A DNA stretch of 64,000 bases from Flammeovirga agarivorans (GCF_012641475.1 NZ_JABAIL010000003.1:994318-1058317); one strand, 5' to 3'. Counted from the first letter of the stretch, positions 36,361 to 45,315 are shown. Program-made: numbers and translations. The notes: generated from the letters alone by a model not told the origin.

Positions 36361-36436
36361 TATCGAAAAGTAAAAACCTTAATGTCAAGCAAATGTTTTA
36401 TATTATAGTTATCACCGTAAATAAAACTTTTTTACT

Positions 36437-36859
36437 ATGGCAAAACCCAATAGATACCTTATCACAAAACTAAGAGAGGCTGCTTCTAACATAGAAGCTG
36501 GCGCCGACTATAGTTGGGGTCATGTTGGCCGTTGTAATTGTGGCCACTTAGTACAAGCAATCACCCCAATGAACTCAAAAGATATTTATGAGTCAGCACA
36601 GAGACATAAATTGGATGAATGGTCAGAATTTGCAAATGATTATTGTCCAGCAAGCGGTGTTCCTGTCGACAACATTATTGATACCCTTATGGAACATGGG
36701 TTTGAACTTGAAGATATCAATCACTTAGAATATCTTTCTAATAAAAATATTCTAAAGGCACTTCCGGGTGGATTTAGATATTTAGAAAAAGGTAATAAAG
36801 AGCATGCAGCGGTCTACATGAAGACATGGGCCAATGAACTCGAAAAAGAGTTAGTCTAA
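36437..36859 (+). CDS. Conserved-looking small cytoplasmic protein, function unknown
   Basis: 140 residues, no signal peptide. A GRCNCGHLVQAIT segment has C33 and C35, and a third Cys sits in NDYCPASGVP (about residue 70), so a metal or thiol site is possible. The rest is helical. The His/Cys-bearing N-terminal half and the PGGFRYLEKGNKEHAAVYMKTW segment look constrained, but I do not recognise the family. Monocistronic: terminators flank it on both sides. Confidence 0.75.
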   Translation: MAKPNRYLITKLREAASNIEAGADYSWGHVGRCNCGHLVQAITPMNSKDIYESAQRHKLDEWSEFANDYCPASGVPVDNIIDTLMEHGFELEDINHLEYLSNKNILKALPGGFRYLEKGNKEHAAVYMKTWANELEKELV

Positions 36860-36862
36860 ATT

Positions 36863-36888
36863 GAGGAGTTTCCACTCCTCTTTTTTAT
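36863..36888 (+). terminator. Terminator of the 140-residue protein gene
   Basis: GAGGAGT (36863-36869) pairs with ACTCCTC (36874-36880), followed by T6. Confidence 0.88.
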
Positions 36889-36951
36889 TGCTATATAATT
36901 TGTCTTCTCTGCAGTACTTCACTAATTTATAACAATTCAAGTACTGTCTAT

Positions 36952-37908
36952 ATGTTAAAACAACTCATATTCATACGTTTCAAACAAACTCAAAGAGAAA
37001 TTCAGTCTTTAGGTTGGTGGAGGTCTCTCCTCTTTCTATCTATTATTGTAGGAAGCTATTATGTTCTCTTTTTAAAAACAGAAAGTTCTGATTTTAGTCT
37101 CATTTCCTCTCTTGTATCTAGTTCATTATTAGTATTTCTACATTTTGTTAGGAATGACAAGGAATTTCTAAATACTTTTTCCTCATCAACATTTATATTT
37201 TTTCTGTTAGAGTATCTGATATTAAGTATTCCTTTAATTGTACTACTAATTGTTCACTTTCATTGGTTACCCTTATCCATTATTTTGCTTGCTATACTCC
37301 TTGTACCTTTGATCAAATGGAAAAGATCATCAAAAGCGATTAATAACAAGATCATTCAGCTCATCCCTTATGATTTTTATGAATGGAAGAGTGGTGTCCG
37401 GAAATACTTCTATCCTTTCTTATTATTATGGTTGGGAATATTCTTTGGTAGCTTTCAATTTGCTGTAGTTCCAATTGGACTTGTCGTTTTATGGTTAGTT
37501 ATTTTCAGTTTTTTTGAAGTCAATGAACCTGCCTCATTTCTTATTGCATTAGAACTACCTCCAAAAGAATTTTTATTCTTAAAAGTAAAAAGGCAGGTAA
37601 TGATGTACAATCAATTAGCGCTTCCTTTAATCTTTGTCTATTATATATTTCATTATAATGAATGGTTCCTCCCTATAGTCGAACTATCTATTCTAATGGT
37701 TTTGAATATCTATATCGTTATCTTAAAATATGCATTTTATCATCCCAATGAAAAGTCAGCAGCATCACAAACCTTATCATCTTTAGGGGTATTAAGTATA
37801 TTTATACCTTTCTTAATTCCTGCTTTATTTATTCTCATTATCCGATTTTATTTTAAAGCTATTGACAATCTAAACTTCTACTTAAATGATTTCGATACAA
37901 CAACTTAG
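36952..37908 (+). CDS. ABC transporter membrane subunit (predicted)
   Basis: 318 residues with about eight hydrophobic helices and few charged loops. The overlap of 23 bases with the following ABC ATPase gene implies a coupled permease/ATPase pair. The form (SFFEVNEPASFLIALELP and repeated IFLLEYLI-type helices) resembles ABC-2/export permeases, but no strong motif is visible. Substrate unknown. Confidence 0.75.
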   Translation: MLKQLIFIRFKQTQREIQSLGWWRSLLFLSIIVGSYYVLFLKTESSDFSLISSLVSSSLLVFLHFVRNDKEFLNTFSSSTFIFFLLEYLILSIPLIVLLIVHFHWLPLSIILLAILLVPLIKWKRSSKAINNKIIQLIPYDFYEWKSGVRKYFYPFLLLWLGIFFGSFQFAVVPIGLVVLWLVIFSFFEVNEPASFLIALELPPKEFLFLKVKRQVMMYNQLALPLIFVYYIFHYNEWFLPIVELSILMVLNIYIVILKYAFYHPNEKSAASQTLSSLGVLSIFIPFLIPALFILIIRFYFKAIDNLNFYLNDFDTTT

Positions 37909-38569
37909 TGTTTCCTACTCTGAAGATAAAAAGGTATTAGATGATTTATCTATAGATTTACCTCTTAAAAAAATTCATGGATTAGTGGGGTTAAACGGTT
38001 CTGGGAAAACCACTTTCATTAAAACACTTTTTGGGTTGCATAAAGCTGACCAAGGTGTGCTTTGTTATAATGAAAAAAAACTCACAAAAAAAGACATCGC
38101 ATATTTACCTACTGAAAATTATTTCTACAATAACATAACAGGTAATGAATACCTAGGTTTATTTCAAGATGATATAAAGGAAATCAACTTATGGAATGAA
38201 CTATTTCAGCTTCCGTTGAATGAATTAATTGATGGTTATTCAACAGGAATGAAGAAGAAGTTAGCGATATCAGGAATTCTCCATCAGGATAAACCAATAA
38301 TGATTCTTGATGAACCTTTTAATGGTCTTGATTTAGAGTCTTCCAGAATTATTAGGATGATCTTATTGAAATTAAAAGAGCAAGGTAAAACCATTATTAT
38401 CACTTCACATATCCTAGAAACTTTAACCAGCTTATGTGATTATATTCATCAATTAGATAATAAAAAGATTCTTGTCAGTAAATCAAAAGATGAATTTGAG
38501 GAATTCCAAAAGGCAATTCATCAGAGAATTGAAAAAGAGAATAGTCAAATTATTAATAAGCTCTTTTGA
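37886..38569 (+). CDS. ABC transporter ATP-binding protein
   Basis: 227 residues. Walker A GLNGSGKTT near residue 36, signature YSTGMKKKL (a variant of LSGGQ, as in exporter ATPases), Walker B IMILDEPFNGLD, and switch His in ITSHILE. Size and motifs fit the short ATPases of ABC-2 exporters. Starts inside the permease gene at 36952. Likely drives export of an unknown substrate. No terminator is obvious in the 197 bases that follow. Confidence 0.93.
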   Translation: MISIQQLSVSYSEDKKVLDDLSIDLPLKKIHGLVGLNGSGKTTFIKTLFGLHKADQGVLCYNEKKLTKKDIAYLPTENYFYNNITGNEYLGLFQDDIKEINLWNELFQLPLNELIDGYSTGMKKKLAISGILHQDKPIMILDEPFNGLDLESSRIIRMILLKLKEQGKTIIITSHILETLTSLCDYIHQLDNKKILVSKSKDEFEEFQKAIHQRIEKENSQIINKLF

Positions 38570-38766
38570 TAATATACATCATTATTATTCTTTAAAATTA
38601 GTTGTTTTTGGTGACCATTGTCAATCAAATCTTCCATTTAGAAAAAGAGTTTCATTAAAATGTTAATGAAAAAAAATATGCTCAACGTAGACTGTTTAAT
38701 CGCGTTAAAAAAACTATAAAAGATAAATTAGTCTTTTAAAAAATTACATCAAACATCAAAGTTATC

Positions 38767-38913
38767 ATGAAAGATTTATTAGACATCGTAAAAAGTGGAA
38801 TTGTTGTATTAGGAACATTAGGAGTTATCCTAGCTGGAGTGCATTTCGGTGTAGGACCGTCTCATAACATCCTTCAAGACGTACCACAAACACATGTCTA
38901 TAATGGTAACTAA
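38767..38913 (+). CDS. 48-residue single-helix membrane peptide
   Basis: ATG at 38767, stop at 38911-38913. The sequence begins MKDLLDIVKSGIVVLGTLGV and continues through a hydrophobic helix (about residues 12-28) to a polar tail ending HVYNGN. It has its own T-tailed terminator 30 bases downstream, which supports real expression. No family recognised; no signal-peptidase site, so it is probably membrane-anchored with a short C-terminal tail. Confidence rests on coding look and the terminator only. Confidence 0.6.
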   Translation: MKDLLDIVKSGIVVLGTLGVILAGVHFGVGPSHNILQDVPQTHVYNGN

Positions 38914-38942
38914 ATCAGAATTTGTCCTTAAATAAATAGATT

Positions 38943-38974
38943 AGGCTAAATAATTTTTATTTAGCCTTTTTTTA
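38943..38974 (+). terminator. Terminator of the 48-residue peptide gene
   Basis: Stem of about 11 bp (AGGCTAAATAA with its complement at 38957-38967) and 3-nt loop, then T7. Confidence 0.85.
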
Positions 38975-39140
38975 TGCCCAAACTCTGTTATTTTTGTTTG
39001 TCTGTTCTCTTATTTCAATAGGATCATTTTTTAATTTAATCGATGGATCCTATGACTTCTATCTTCATAATAATACTTAATCATTCAAAATGGGAGAGCT
39101 AAAAATATCTATTTTCGCAACAACGTTACTTTTGAATGAT

Positions 39141-40259
39141 ATGAAACAAATACTGTCTATCTTAACGTTGATTGGATCGGCCAACGGGTTGTTTCTTTCT
39201 ACTTACTTAAGATTTCATAGAAAATTATCTCTTCAAGGTAAACTCCTTGTTTATTCCACAATGATATGGTCATATGTGGCGTTAATGTATTCTTTAATGC
39301 AGATCAATCCTTTTGCGAATTATATGATTCTAAGATCTATAGGTTCGTCTGCAACAACATTGTTATACCCTCTACTCTATTTATATTTAAAATATGCTTA
39401 CACCGGAAAAGATACTTTTGACAAGGTAGATAGAATCCATTTTGTGATTCCTTTCTCTTTTTTAATATTATCAGTCCCTATTGTTTATTGGGATGCATAC
39501 TATAGAGTTACCTCAATATTTATTGAAAATGAATTGTATGCGGATTTTATTAACAGAGCACAAGATATATCTAATATTGTGATGGGATATATGTATTTAG
39601 GTGCATTTCTCTATCAGTATAAAAATGCTCATTCTAGGAATATGCTTTCTGATGATGACGACAAAAGTACTAAAGGTCTTTTCTTTATTTTAGCATATTT
39701 ATATTTAGGTGTACATACTTTTGGTGTATATGGTGTCATATCAAATGTTTATGGTTTACCATTGTCTGATATGGCCTTTCCTATATACTACATTACTTTC
39801 GTAATCTTTTTATATGTTATTTTTCATTGGGTAATTTCACAAAGAGTATACGTTCTTTTACCTACTACAAAGAAAGATGCCGTTGAAAAGAGAAGAGAAG
39901 TTGAGCTCCAGCTAAATAATGATTTAGAAATCATCATTGATTATATCGAAGATGAAAAAGCGTATCTAAAAAATGATTTTAGTCTAATTACACTTGCGAA
40001 AGAAGTAAAAATGCATCGTTCGAGAGTATCTTTTGTGATCAATGAAGGATTGAATATGAATTTTAATGAGTTTATCTCTCATTACAGAATTAAGGAGGCA
40101 AAAAAGCTTTTACGTTCTGATGAAGGGACTAATCTTAAACTTGAATTTTTAGCAAAAGAATCTGGATTTAATTCCAAATCTACTTTCAATAGAGCGTTTA
40201 AAGAAAAAACTGGGTTAACCCCTAGTCAATATCGAGAGAGTAATAAAAAGGCATTATAA
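39141..40259 (+). CDS. Membrane-anchored AraC-family regulator
   Basis: 372 residues from ATG 39141; an in-frame ATG at 39090 would add 17 residues that do not look like part of the fold, while MKQILSILTLIGSANGLFLS matches the usual start of this family. Seven membrane helices occupy about 1-250, followed by a cytoplasmic AraC HTH domain: FSLITLAKEVKMHRSRVSFVI and LEFLAKESGFNSKSTFNRAF. These integral-membrane AraC regulators sense a signal in the membrane and act directly on DNA. Targets unknown; the gene is monocistronic and follows the small peptide gene. Confidence 0.9.
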   Translation: MKQILSILTLIGSANGLFLSTYLRFHRKLSLQGKLLVYSTMIWSYVALMYSLMQINPFANYMILRSIGSSATTLLYPLLYLYLKYAYTGKDTFDKVDRIHFVIPFSFLILSVPIVYWDAYYRVTSIFIENELYADFINRAQDISNIVMGYMYLGAFLYQYKNAHSRNMLSDDDDKSTKGLFFILAYLYLGVHTFGVYGVISNVYGLPLSDMAFPIYYITFVIFLYVIFHWVISQRVYVLLPTTKKDAVEKRREVELQLNNDLEIIIDYIEDEKAYLKNDFSLITLAKEVKMHRSRVSFVINEGLNMNFNEFISHYRIKEAKKLLRSDEGTNLKLEFLAKESGFNSKSTFNRAFKEKTGLTPSQYRESNKKAL

Positions 40260-40263
40260 TAGT

Positions 40264-40302
40264 AAAAGGCTAGTTCAAACGGTATATGAACTAGCCTTTT
40301 TT
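40264..40302. terminator. Bidirectional terminator between convergent genes
   Basis: AAAAGGCTAGTTCA (40264-40277) pairs perfectly with 40287-40300. Serves the AraC gene and the minus-strand NmrA-like gene. Confidence 0.9.
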
Positions 40303-40304
40303 GA

Positions 40305-41153
40305 TCATCTATTCTTGTAGGATAACATCATTTCCTCTGGAGATTGATGAGGTCTACCTGCCGCCTTTTCATAGTGAGATTCTACTTCATTTGCTCCATT
40401 TCTAATTCCTTCATAAATGCCTCCAATAACAGTTCCTAAGAACTCCCCTAATATCTTTATCCTTTCATTTTTATAATCTTCAACAGATACCGAATTAAAT
40501 ACTAAACTTGTACCAAAAACAGAATTAATATAATTAGTTAATTCCTGTTGTGAGATCAAGTTCCCTATTAAATTATAAGTTGCTCCATTGTGTTTGTCTT
40601 CTATGAGCATCTTCGCATATGCAAAACCTAGCTCAGGTCTACTGGTATACCCCACTTTACCTTCACCGCCGCAATTTCTAATTTCACCTTCACTAACATA
40701 AGTATCAATATATTCTAAATCAGGCTCTATATAAATCCCATTTCTTCCAATGACATAATCTAATCCCGAATGACGAATATCTTCCTCTGTTTGGCGATTG
40801 CTCTTCACCACTGGGTTAAAACCTGTACCATTCTCATCTCCAACAATACTTGTATAGACCAACTTCTCAACACCATTCTGCTTGGCTGCTTCTATTACAT
40901 TTCTATGTTGTTGGATACGTTTGCTGGGTTCATCCATACCTGAGACTAACAATACTTTATCTATACCTTTTAAGGCCATCGTTAATTCATCAGTATTATT
41001 ATAATCTCCATTTCTTACCTCAACACCCAGGTGTTCTGCTTTTTGTGGAGTTCGGGCGATGGCAATTACATTTTCTTTTCCAATTTCATTTATGAGGGCT
41101 TTTGTAATAGCAGCACCTAATTGACCACTTGCAGAAGTTACAGCAATTTTCAT
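40305..41153 (-). CDS. NmrA-type NAD(P)-binding reductase, QorB-like
   Basis: 282 residues, atypical short-chain dehydrogenase fold. N-terminal nucleotide-binding motif TSASGQLGAAI, then IARTPQKAEHLGVEVRNGDYNN for NADP specificity, and GIDKVLLVSGMDEPSKRIQQH. This is the pattern of NmrA/QorB proteins (NADPH:quinone oxidoreductase type 2). Quinone reduction is the best guess; many homologues are sensors without activity. Monocistronic, cytoplasmic. Confidence 0.87.
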   Translation of the reverse strand: MKIAVTSASGQLGAAITKALINEIGKENVIAIARTPQKAEHLGVEVRNGDYNNTDELTMALKGIDKVLLVSGMDEPSKRIQQHRNVIEAAKQNGVEKLVYTSIVGDENGTGFNPVVKSNRQTEEDIRHSGLDYVIGRNGIYIEPDLEYIDTYVSEGEIRNCGGEGKVGYTSRPELGFAYAKMLIEDKHNGATYNLIGNLISQQELTNYINSVFGTSLVFNSVSVEDYKNERIKILGEFLGTVIGGIYEGIRNGANEVESHYEKAAGRPHQSPEEMMLSYKNR

Positions 41154-41240
41154 AGATATGATTATTAAAATTAGTATTCTTTTTGATTGACAGAAAGTCT
41201 CTTATAATTTATAAATGAAATTAGAAAATATCTAATGATA

Positions 41241-41276
41241 AATAAAAAAGCTACTTATCTAAGTAGCTTTTTTATT
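41241..41276 (-). terminator. Terminator of the 111-residue exported protein gene
   Basis: 16-bp perfect stem (41241-41256 with 41261-41276), loop ATCT. Its right arm overlaps the first base of the stop codon of the gene. Confidence 0.85.
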
Positions 41277-41611
41277 TATGATGCTTTCCGTTTAAATACT
41301 TTATAGAGTGCAGGTGAAACTCCTGTAATATCTTGCATTTTTTTATCGAACTGCTTTTCAAGTTCTTTTTTCTTCTGTTCTGCTTTCTCCTTACCTATTT
41401 CCCCATTTTTTACAGCTTCATCAATTTTTTCAATTTCATTCAGAAATGTGAGATGTTCACTCAAAATTTGTTCCTTGACATTATCTTTTAGGTTAAATTC
41501 TTTTTGAGCGATTTCGGCAAATTTATTGGCTTTTTCTAATTTCTTATCACTAGCTATTGTACTAGATAGAAAACCAAAAACTGTTAAGAATAATAGTATA
41601 TACTTCATCAA
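41276..41611 (-). CDS. Small exported helical protein
   Basis: 111 residues with signal peptide (MMKYILLFLTVFGFLSSTIAS) and an all-helical, Lys/Glu-rich mature part of about 90 residues without Cys. The layout resembles small periplasmic helical proteins of the CpxP/Spy type, but the LTxxQ motifs of that family are absent, so I give no function. It is a single-gene unit with its own terminator. Confidence 0.65.
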   Translation of the reverse strand: MMKYILLFLTVFGFLSSTIASDKKLEKANKFAEIAQKEFNLKDNVKEQILSEHLTFLNEIEKIDEAVKNGEIGKEKAEQKKKELEKQFDKKMQDITGVSPALYKVFKRKAS

Positions 41612-41677
41612 ACATAAATATTTAGTTCAATGTGATATACGTGAAACACTTGTTTAAGTTACAACATTTTATGGTTA

Positions 41678-41709
41678 ACAAAAAAATACCGCTAGATTTT
41701 CTAACGGTA
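41678..41709 (-). terminator. Terminator of the terB-like/terD pair
   Basis: TACCGCTAGA (41687-41696) pairs with TCTAACGGTA (41700-41709), one G-U; minus-strand T7 tail. Confidence 0.85.
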
Positions 41710-41720
41710 CATAAATGTTT

Positions 41721-42155
41721 CTAATATCGGATCAAATTATTTTTATCTGCAATATTTCGTAAACGTTTAAACATTGCTAATTCTCTTTTGTGAATTTCTC
41801 CGTCTGATTCAATGGTATCTTGGAAAATTTTAAACGCTTGAGTTTTTTTCTCGATATTCATGAGTTTGACAACCATTGCGGCTTCATCAAAAGTGATATT
41901 ATTTGCGTCAATGGGTGCAGAAATGGGCATATGTAAATCTTCAATAAGTTGTACCATAAATGTGATTTCACCTTTATCAGCTTTTCCATCTGAGGCTGCA
42001 ATCATATTTACAATTCTAAGAATACTTAATTTTTCATCTTCAGTATATCCGATCTTATCAAGAAGATTCTTCTTTTTCGTTAGTAAATACATTCGATTGA
42101 TTATATGTGTTTTAGTAAAATTAGGGTGTAAAATCCCATTAACGAAATCTTTCAA
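41721..42155 (-). CDS. TerB-like protein
   Basis: 144 residues. Two acidic helical halves with the pattern AASDGKADKGEITFMVQLIED and ESDGEIHKRELAMFKRL, matching the TerB fold of tellurite-resistance proteins (DGxxxxxE metal-site motifs). It is cytoplasmic. It lies 53 bases downstream of terD on the same strand, so the two probably act together. A later start (Met22) is possible. Confidence 0.75.
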   Translation of the reverse strand: MKDFVNGILHPNFTKTHIINRMYLLTKKKNLLDKIGYTEDEKLSILRIVNMIAASDGKADKGEITFMVQLIEDLHMPISAPIDANNITFDEAAMVVKLMNIEKKTQAFKIFQDTIESDGEIHKRELAMFKRLRNIADKNNLIRY

Positions 42156-42208
42156 TAAATCTCGCTGAATTTAAAAACATAAACTTTAAATAATCCTATT
42201 TTTATTGC

Positions 42209-42874
42209 TTAAGTAAGTTGAAAGCTTTCTAAAATTCGTCCAATTGTCTCCCCAACATTCTGATCTTCAGTTGGTTCTCCAATAGCAAGAAATTTCCAAT
42301 CATTGGACTGCTTAAACAATTTCCCCATGATTAATGCATTGAAGGATGCATATTTTTTTTCAGTAGCAACATCATAAGATGCATAAGTAGTTTTTATTGT
42401 GTAAGGTGTACCATCATACATTCTAATTTTTGCAAATGGTATCTTAGAAAAGTCTTCTTCACCGACAATATTCAAGAAGAAATAAATCTGAGTAACTTCT
42501 GGTTGAACTCTAGCTAAATCGATAATAATTACTTCATTATCTAAGCCATCATCCCCGTATTGATCACCTATTGTGTCGTCCCCACTATGACGTAATGCTC
42601 CGTCTTCTGACATTAGCTTACCTTTTGGGAATTCCTTTCCATTCACTACAAGATTATCATACTTAGGTGAATAGATATAATCAATAAGTTCGCCCGATTT
42701 GTTCAACATTAAGACACTTAAGTCTAAGTCAACGTTAAGTTTGTTAGTGTAAAGACCAAAAAGCTTTTTTTCAACAATAGCTCCCCAATTCACACCTACG
42801 CAAAAATTGAGAAGTGAACCACCCGACTTATTTTCTAGGTTGATACGTTGTCCTTTTGAAAGCTCTATAGACAT
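42209..42874 (-). CDS. TerD-family protein
   Basis: 221 residues. Starts SIELSKGQRINLE like TerD/TerE/TerZ (I recall the family start as ISLSKGQ), followed by DLDLSVLMLNKSGE and the Ca2+-binding SGDD...GDD loop (RHSGDDTIGDQYGDDGLDN, about residues 95-115) and IDLARVQPEVTQIYFFLNI. TerD proteins bind Ca2+ and act in the tellurite/stress-resistance and membrane-surface assemblies. Only terD and a terB-like gene are here, with no terC, terA or terZ in the window. Confidence 0.92.
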   Translation of the reverse strand: MSIELSKGQRINLENKSGGSLLNFCVGVNWGAIVEKKLFGLYTNKLNVDLDLSVLMLNKSGELIDYIYSPKYDNLVVNGKEFPKGKLMSEDGALRHSGDDTIGDQYGDDGLDNEVIIIDLARVQPEVTQIYFFLNIVGEEDFSKIPFAKIRMYDGTPYTIKTTYASYDVATEKKYASFNALIMGKLFKQSNDWKFLAIGEPTEDQNVGETIGRILESFQLT

Positions 42875-43302
42875 TTTGTTTAATTTAAAATTGGTATTGG
42901 CTTTAAGTGGCTGATACAGAATAAAACTATAATTGATTGGTTATATAATTGAAGTGATTAACTTAAAAGTTCTACCTGATCAACATATTAAATTAAACCA
43001 AAAAAATTATGAAGAATAAATACACAAGAGTTCATCTTATATTATTATACAAATTATACAAAAAAGTGTTAATAATCAAATACAGGTTCATAGATTTTGT
43101 CATATAAGTAGAAAATTAAACTATTTTTTAATTTCTTTTTGAGAGAATTTTTCTACCATAAAATTTAAAAGGATACAGTAAAATATATCATTTTGGTATC
43201 AAAAATGCAGTTTTTTACGAAATAGGGAAATTTTCCAAAATCGTTTTAAGTACGAATTATAAAATGATAAAACTCTTCAAAACCAAATTTAAAAATTCAA
43301 CT
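42875..43302. other. 428-bp intergenic region
   Basis: AT-rich with nothing recognisable. A 32-codon frame at 43009-43107 (beginning MKNKYTRVHL) has no support. No terminator is visible for the gene at 43303. Confidence 0.4.
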
Positions 43303-43830
43303 TTACTTTAATTTTGAAAGGATTTTTTTAGCTCTAGCCTTTCCAGCAGCTGAATAAAATGGCAATTTATCTTCTAATATTACAATCAATTCGTTAGCAA
43401 GTTCTGGATATACAGCACAGTATTTATATAAAATTGTCATTGCATGGACTTCTACAGCCACATCCGTTTTGTTATTTTCTAGTAATGAAAAACAAAAATC
43501 TACCCATTCCCCATCTTTTTTCTTAGAGAGCGGTAGCTCTGCAACTGTCCTTAGTAAGGATCGATGAATACCTTGTGTTTTGATCGCTGGAATCCAAGTA
43601 ATCATGTCATCTATTAAGGGAATAATCCATTGATTATCAATTTCCGACAATACTGTCAGTGACCAAGCTAATCGATTACCTTGAGGAGAATCCTGTTTTT
43701 TAATTTCATGGTATAACTCTTCTTGTAAATTATTTTTCAATATTAATTGAATAAATTCATCTCGTTTTGCCTTAGAAGATAAATCCGCTTTTGCTATTTC
43801 TATATTAGTTGACATCATTTGGTTACTCAT
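43303..43830 (-). CDS. HEAT-like helical-repeat protein
   Basis: 175 residues, all-helical, cytoplasmic. Pairs of amphipathic helices of about 35-40 residues (SLTVLSEIDNQWIIPLIDDM, RSLLRTVAELPLSK..., AMTILYKYCAVYPELANEL, KARAKKILSKLK) fit a short HEAT/armadillo solenoid. Family unassigned, a probable protein-binding adaptor. Confidence 0.65.
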   Translation of the reverse strand: MSNQMMSTNIEIAKADLSSKAKRDEFIQLILKNNLQEELYHEIKKQDSPQGNRLAWSLTVLSEIDNQWIIPLIDDMITWIPAIKTQGIHRSLLRTVAELPLSKKKDGEWVDFCFSLLENNKTDVAVEVHAMTILYKYCAVYPELANELIVILEDKLPFYSAAGKARAKKILSKLK

Positions 43831-44154
43831 TAATTGAAAAGTTTTTATGTGATCTATTCGATTTTTTCACTACAGATAACACTATGTACGAATTTTAATA
43901 TTTATTTAACATTTGTCATATCCAATAAATAATATATTTGTATCTGAAAGATAATGTATCATGAATTTATTTTAAGGTTTACGTTCAACAAATTATTATT
44001 ACTCGATTTATAGAGCCATTATTAGAATTATCCCAACTATTAATATCAGTTTTATAAATTAAATTATCGATTGATTTTTACTAGAGTTTATAACATAAAT
44101 CTTTATTTAAGCATTCTATATATTATTAACGATTACTTATAAAAGACTAGCAAC
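43831..44154. other. 324-bp divergent intergenic region
   Basis: Holds a TTTG/TATATTTG promoter (43912-43940) directed at the HNH-like gene with a ~200-base leader. No ORF. Confidence 0.4.
43912..43940 (+). promoter_or_regulatory. Bacteroidota-type promoter
   Basis: TTTG (43912-43915), 17-bp spacer, TATATTTG (43933-43940) matching TAnnTTTG, upstream of the gene at 44155 with a ~200-base leader. Confidence 0.45.
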
Positions 44155-44742
44155 ATGATTAGACGATTTGAGACGATTCCATTTTTCGAAAACTATGTAA
44201 TAAATATGGATGGCCTAATATTGCAAAAAAAGGATTATGAGGAAGGAAACCTAAACTTTTTAAAATCCTATAAGTGTAATGTAACAGGCAAACTAAAAGT
44301 TACATTAAAGAAAATGAAGGATGGAGAATTGAAGAAAAGTACTGCATATGTTCACACACTTGTCGGAAAAACATTCTTACCTCACATGCAAATGAGGAGC
44401 CATAAGGTATGGCACATTAACAGGGACATTTATGATAATAGAGTTGAAAATTTAAAGTGGGTACCTTTAAAGGGAAAACAAGAATATTATTATGCACCCA
44501 AGAAGTTTGTATTAAACAACAGACTGTATTTACCTATTGAGCGATTACCATTTTTAGCGATCAATTCTAAAGGTGATGTTTTATCATTTAAGAGCGGGAA
44601 GGCAAAACGTATCAAACAACGTTTGAATGGAAAAATTTACTTCTTTGATACGGAAGACTATGAAGGTAAAAGACACACCGTTTATCCTCATGTAGAGGTT
44701 CAGAAACTTTTCCCTAAAAAAGATAAAGAATCAATAGTTTAA
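44155..44742 (+). CDS. HNH/NUMOD4-like protein with a second degenerate unit
   Basis: 195 residues, no signal peptide. The first half shows the order of HNH_3/NUMOD4 proteins: a YVINMDGLILQ start, VHTLVGKTFLP (first His), then VWHINRDIYDNRVENLKWV, the HN...DNRxENLxW signature. The second half repeats the opening pattern (LAINSKGDVLSFKSGKA) and a VYPHVEVQKLFP segment like the VHTLVGKTFLP one, but without the HN/DNR motif. HNH homing endonucleases cut DNA; here, with no intron or phage context, activity may be retained or domesticated. Terminator follows directly. Confidence 0.65.
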   Translation: MIRRFETIPFFENYVINMDGLILQKKDYEEGNLNFLKSYKCNVTGKLKVTLKKMKDGELKKSTAYVHTLVGKTFLPHMQMRSHKVWHINRDIYDNRVENLKWVPLKGKQEYYYAPKKFVLNNRLYLPIERLPFLAINSKGDVLSFKSGKAKRIKQRLNGKIYFFDTEDYEGKRHTVYPHVEVQKLFPKKDKESIV

Positions 44743-44748
44743 AAAAAT

Positions 44749-44785
44749 AAAAAGGCAACAAAATACTATTTGTTGCCTTTTTATA
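44749..44785. terminator. Bidirectional terminator between convergent genes
   Basis: AAAAAGGCAACA (44749-44760) pairs perfectly with 44771-44782. Serves the HNH-like gene and the minus-strand winged-helix gene. Confidence 0.88.
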
Positions 44786-45008
44786 TATATGGGATAACTT
44801 CTTTACCTTCTTCAGTTAAAGAAATTAGTGTTTTTTCTTTTTGAAAATCGACGAGTACTAAACCGTTACGTTCTAATGTGTGAGCAATACTACTTATTTC
44901 ATTTGCATTAGTCTCAATACCTAGACGAAGTACCAAATTTTCTATAGAAATCTGCTTTCCTGGTGGAACAGCCTTTACTATTTGAAGTGATTTTGATTGT
45001 ATAGACAT
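44781..45008 (-). CDS. Small winged-helix-like protein
   Basis: 75 residues, cytoplasmic. Helix-turn-helix-like start (ISIENLVLRLGIETNANEI), recognition-type helix (ISSIAHTLERNGLVLVD) and a beta wing (LISLTEEGKEVI), the compact winged-helix layout of small transcription regulators, without an effector domain. Target unknown. Confidence 0.65.
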   Translation of the reverse strand: MSIQSKSLQIVKAVPPGKQISIENLVLRLGIETNANEISSIAHTLERNGLVLVDFQKEKTLISLTEEGKEVIPYI

Positions 45009-45315
45009 TACCCTAATTGTTTAGTTATATAATTATATACGGAAACAATAGGAATAAAGTCTAGTTTTTTTCTCCTTATTAAGAATTTTCTTCGAAAAAT
45101 TTAATTCCTTTAATAAGCAAACCGCAACTCTTTGAAATTAAATGATCGCATTGTCATCACTTTAACAAATTAATCAAATGATAAACGATTCAAAGTTTGA
45201 TAAGAACATTCATTTCTATAAATTTGAATTGCAATTGTACATTCAGAAACGGCAGATTTGAAAGGTCATTCTTTCACTTTTGTCGTTTTTTATTTTAGTG
45301 AATTATTGAATATGC
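45009..45315. other. 307-bp intergenic region
   Basis: AT-rich. Only a weak TTCACT/AGTGAA inverted repeat near 45270-45300, without a T tail, just past the end of the M43 gene. No promoter, ORF or RNA recognised. Confidence 0.35.

Noticed and set aside
38650-38671. Palindrome TTTCATTAA/TTAATGAAA after the ABC ATPase gene
   Set aside because: Short, no T tail on the plus strand, loop of 4; not convincing as terminator or operator.
43009-43107. 32-codon frame in the 428-bp gap
   Set aside because: Lys/Tyr/Ile-rich, typical of random AT-rich sequence; no terminator, promoter or neighbour link.
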